Assembly: GCF_008831285.2 (NCBI RefSeq)
Contig: NC_045139.1
Coordinates: 33,515,706 to 33,579,705, forward strand
DNA length: 64,000 nucleotides
Origin: Nymphaea colorata
Lineage: Eukaryota; Streptophyta; Magnoliopsida; Nymphaeales; Nymphaeaceae
Reading direction: 5' to 3'
Position 1 is the first letter of the stretch. Each line of letters opens with the position of its first letter. Shown here one piece after another: positions 61,801-64,000 of the stretch. The position numbers and the translations under genes were made by a program. The notes below the pieces were generated by a model. That model did no database searches and was not told the DNA's origin. It saw only the letters and a list, made by a program, of their open reading frames with translations.

Positions 61801-63803
61801 AATTGGTCAGAATCTAAGAAAGTTATGAAATGTTAAAGAAACATAAAATAAAATAAAATATATATAAATCATAGTCACAAAACCGTGAACAAAACACATT
61901 TTTTCACGTTTTTTTGTGTTTTCTTCATTCTTTCATTTTATTCATTTTTTTTCACGATTTTTAATGCCAAACATTTTTTTTCATTTTCAATTTTTATTTG
62001 TTGCAAATTTACCTATTTTTTTATGTCTGCGTTACTAGTTTCTCATTTATTTTATTTTTACCTCATTTTTAGTTTTTTTTTAGTTTTTTAAAAATTTACT
62101 GTATTTTTCCCTTTCTTCAAGCTCGATACCTGAGAAAAACCTCGCCATTTAAAATGTAAGAAAGTTTTTTGTGACTATGATATAAATATTTTCTTTGAAA
62201 AGCTATGAGAAAAAATAAAATACAATATACAATAGTTCACTTTTGCATTTTTTTTGCCAGTTATCTTGATTTTCCTCATTTTTTAAACCTTTTTTGGCCC
62301 ATTTTTTCATATTTTCTTGAACAAACCAGTGACATCTTTGACAGTGATATATTTGTAAAGCAAAATTAGTTGACTGACCAATGATTAGGCTGTGTAGTTT
62401 ACTAGTTTGGCCAATTAGTTACTAGCTTGAAACACAGGTTGGTCCATCACCGATTTAAGTCACTCAGCTGACCAGTTGCGCAGGTCTGTTGACTAGTCAG
62501 GTTTTTTGGTAAATGCATTTATTGAACTTTTAGCACATGCTCATTTCTCAAATCGAAATTATTTATTGTGACACACTGAAATAACATGCAATTGATATAA
62601 ATGTTAAAGTCAAAAATTTACTTGGTGTGTGATTGCCCATAATTTAAAGACTCTCCTGTGATGCCTCATGGATGCGCAAGCCAACCTGTGTGACATAGCT
62701 TTTGGTAGTGCACAATAACTTTGCTGGATATCAACTTGCCATATGTTGCTATTTATGGTACAGGATATCGTATGCAGCTGTAGTGAAACTCTTGAAGTAT
62801 TAGCTGCAATTGCACTTATAGGTATAAGCGCACACAGTGGTTCTTGAGCGTGATATACACAATTTTATGGGCATTAAGAAGTTGACGTGTAAATTTTGTT
62901 ATTCAGTGTAAATGTTTGATGTTTTTGCTGCTTTTCTCTTACTATCTTTGTATGAACTTGTCTAGGTTTAGCTGACTGATAGTTTACTGCAGGCCCACTA
63001 TACATCTTCCTGTTAAACCTGTTTTGCTGATGACCATGTTGGCTGAACATTTGGATAGAATGTCAACTACATACCGGAGGGGGTCTTCCTATCTTTCTCT
63101 TTCAGCTGCTTGTCAACTGTCCTGCACAAAAACTTATGACTGTTCTGAAGCAAAAAGGCTTTTGGGGTACTCACCAATAGTCACTGTGGAGGTACAACTA
63201 TTTTAATCATTACTAGTATTTTAAATTTTTATGATGAACTTCTAAGAAAGAGAAAAGCATATGACAATAAAGTTTCACAAATTTCTAAAAAATGCTTAGT
63301 TGGACAATAATAAAAGGATATACTGATGACTTTCGACACTTAGTCAAATGTTTCACCAAATAGAATGGCTCTCAGTTCTTTCCTTCATTCTATGATATCA
63401 TTATTTTCTTCTTTTTTCAGGAAGGGATCACATTGACCATTGATTCATGCTCCCATTTGGTATCAGTTTTTCCTCAGTTAAAACGTCGAGATTTCTCTGT
63501 TCCATCAAAATCATTCAAACTACTTGGTGGTGGTGAAGGTTGGGTGCTGTCCATGTCTTCTTTGGTTGTAATTTTCTCCCTTTTTTTATTGGCTTATTAG
63601 TCTCTTTTTCTTTTTCCTCATGTTGCAGTTGCAGACATTATATTATGGCGGGATGAGCAGAAAACCTTTGTGCACATTCTTGCATTGTTTTTCACCTTTT
63701 ACTGGTTTTTTCTTTCTGAGAGAACTCTTATATCATCTACGGCTAAGCTCTTCCAATTGGCTTTCATTGGCCTTTTTATCCATGGCTATCTTCCTTCATC
63801 GAT
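55846..63803 (+). CDS. 3BETAHSD/D3-like: 3beta-hydroxysteroid dehydrogenase/decarboxylase-like protein with reticulon domain (partial)
   Basis: Nine exons read: 55846-56134, 57948-58034, 58120-58253, 58364-58534, 59303-59419, 59509-59588, 62993-63191, 63421-63538 and 63629-63803, in phase, giving about 456 aa; the gene continues past the window. An NAD-binding Rossmann start (CVVLGGRSFVGRPLVAMLL, with GGRSFVG at 31-37) is followed by an extended-SDR fold with GTKNVIGACR, LRPANVFGLGD, DFTYVDNVAHAHICAE and SEAKRLLGYSP. From about residue 400, VADIILWRDEQKTF and hydrophobic hairpins mark the reticulon domain that anchors such proteins in the ER. The layout matches plant 3BETAHSD/D proteins, which remove C4 carboxyls in sterol synthesis (Arabidopsis At2g43420 is the closest type by memory). 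The active-site Lys is K179, but the Tyr expected four residues before it is His175. The last donor (AT/GTAGGT) is tentative, since an in-frame TAG lies across it. Confidence 0.9.
58700..59075 (+). repeat. ~130-bp tandem triplication in intron 4 of the 3beta-HSD/D gene
   Basis: Copies lie at about 58700-58838, 58839-58967 and 58968-59075. They share TTATGACA, GACATCTGCATT (copies 1-2), TTAGTGAAT.CATGTTATT and GATGG.TTTTTG. Copies 2 and 3 contain TGTGCAGAAAATT.GT, a cryptic acceptor-like sequence. Confidence 0.85.
60290..60650 (+). repeat. AT-rich dispersed repeat, diverged copy
   Basis: Contains the later blocks TATTAGTTTCTCATTTATTTC and TTTTTAAAAATTTCC of the family seen at 13426, 54768 and 61885. 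The earlier blocks are replaced by other AT-rich sequence with ATTATCGTGATTTT/CGATATTTTTTAA units. Lies within intron 6 of the 3beta-HSD/D gene. Confidence 0.45.
61885..62150 (+). repeat. AT-rich dispersed repeat, copy 3
   Basis: Carries TTTTTAATGCCAAACA, TTTTTATTTGTTGCAAAT, ACTAGTTTCTCATTTATTTT and TTTTTTAAAAATTTAC in family order, within intron 6 of the 3beta-HSD/D gene. Confidence 0.65.
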
Positions 63804-63857
63804 GTAGGTACTCTTATAGCCATCCACTGCCCATGCTTTAGTTTTCTCCATGTTTTT

Positions 63858-63877
63858 GTGTCTCTCTCTCTGTGTGT

Positions 63878-63947
<70 letters not shown>
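63858..63947. repeat. (TC)n-(TG)n-(GA)n compound microsatellite
   Basis: A long TG tract with small interruptions runs into a GA tract of about 20 units, inside the last intron visible in the 3beta-HSD/D gene. Confidence 0.92.
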
Positions 63948-63950
<3 letters not shown>

Positions 63951-64000
63951 GTATTTCAAACAGGTAAAAGATAAGTTGAATCAGAGTCCCATATCTGCTG

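Overview
This is nuclear DNA of a flowering plant. The evidence is spliced genes with GT-AG introns, plant-only gene families (a BIG BROTHER-related RING ligase, flavanone 3-hydroxylase, a reticulon-fused sterol dehydrogenase), AT-rich introns and intergenic DNA, many (TA)n and (GA)n microsatellites, and small plant-type transposons. I cannot name the species. All gene models come from reading reading frames and splice sites by eye, with phase checked at every junction.

Layout. (1) 1482-7158, minus: bHLH121/URI-like transcription factor, five exons, 351 aa. (2) 7159-14752: intergenic, dense in small DNA transposons and dispersed repeats. (3) 14753-20905, plus: BIG BROTHER-related RING-H2 E3 ligase, seven exons, 312 aa. 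(4) 20906-24963: intergenic with a degenerate LINE fragment, a very small LTR element (TRIM) and short tandem duplications. (5) 24964-31917, plus: translocon-associated protein alpha, eight exons, 261 aa. (6) 31918-35555: mostly noncoding, with one coding-like fragment on the minus strand. (7) 35556-39628, plus: cytosolic ribosomal protein uS17 (RPS11), six exons, 159 aa. (8) 43002-44844, plus: flavanone 3-hydroxylase, two exons, 377 aa. (9) 49662-50084, minus: single-exon, 140-aa multi-pass membrane protein of unknown function. (10) 55846 to the right edge, plus: 3beta-hydroxysteroid dehydrogenase/C4-decarboxylase-like protein with a C-terminal reticulon domain, nine exons read, continuing past the window.

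The genes are unrelated single-copy housekeeping or regulatory genes: iron-response transcription, ubiquitin ligation, ER translocation, translation, flavonoid synthesis and sterol/ER-membrane functions. They do not form a pathway cluster. I see no biosynthetic cluster, viral element or clearly new multi-gene system.

The most unusual material is noncoding. It includes a near-perfect 100-nt hairpin at 47311-47410; a Tourist-type MITE nested in a repeat that has two related empty copies nearby; a Mutator-type MITE with a perfect 9-bp target duplication; five copies of a hAT-like MITE family; a compact TRIM; and recurrent tandem duplications inside introns of at least four genes, one of which duplicates a splice donor. 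A possible loss of the canonical catalytic Tyr in the sterol dehydrogenase-like protein is the main protein-level oddity.
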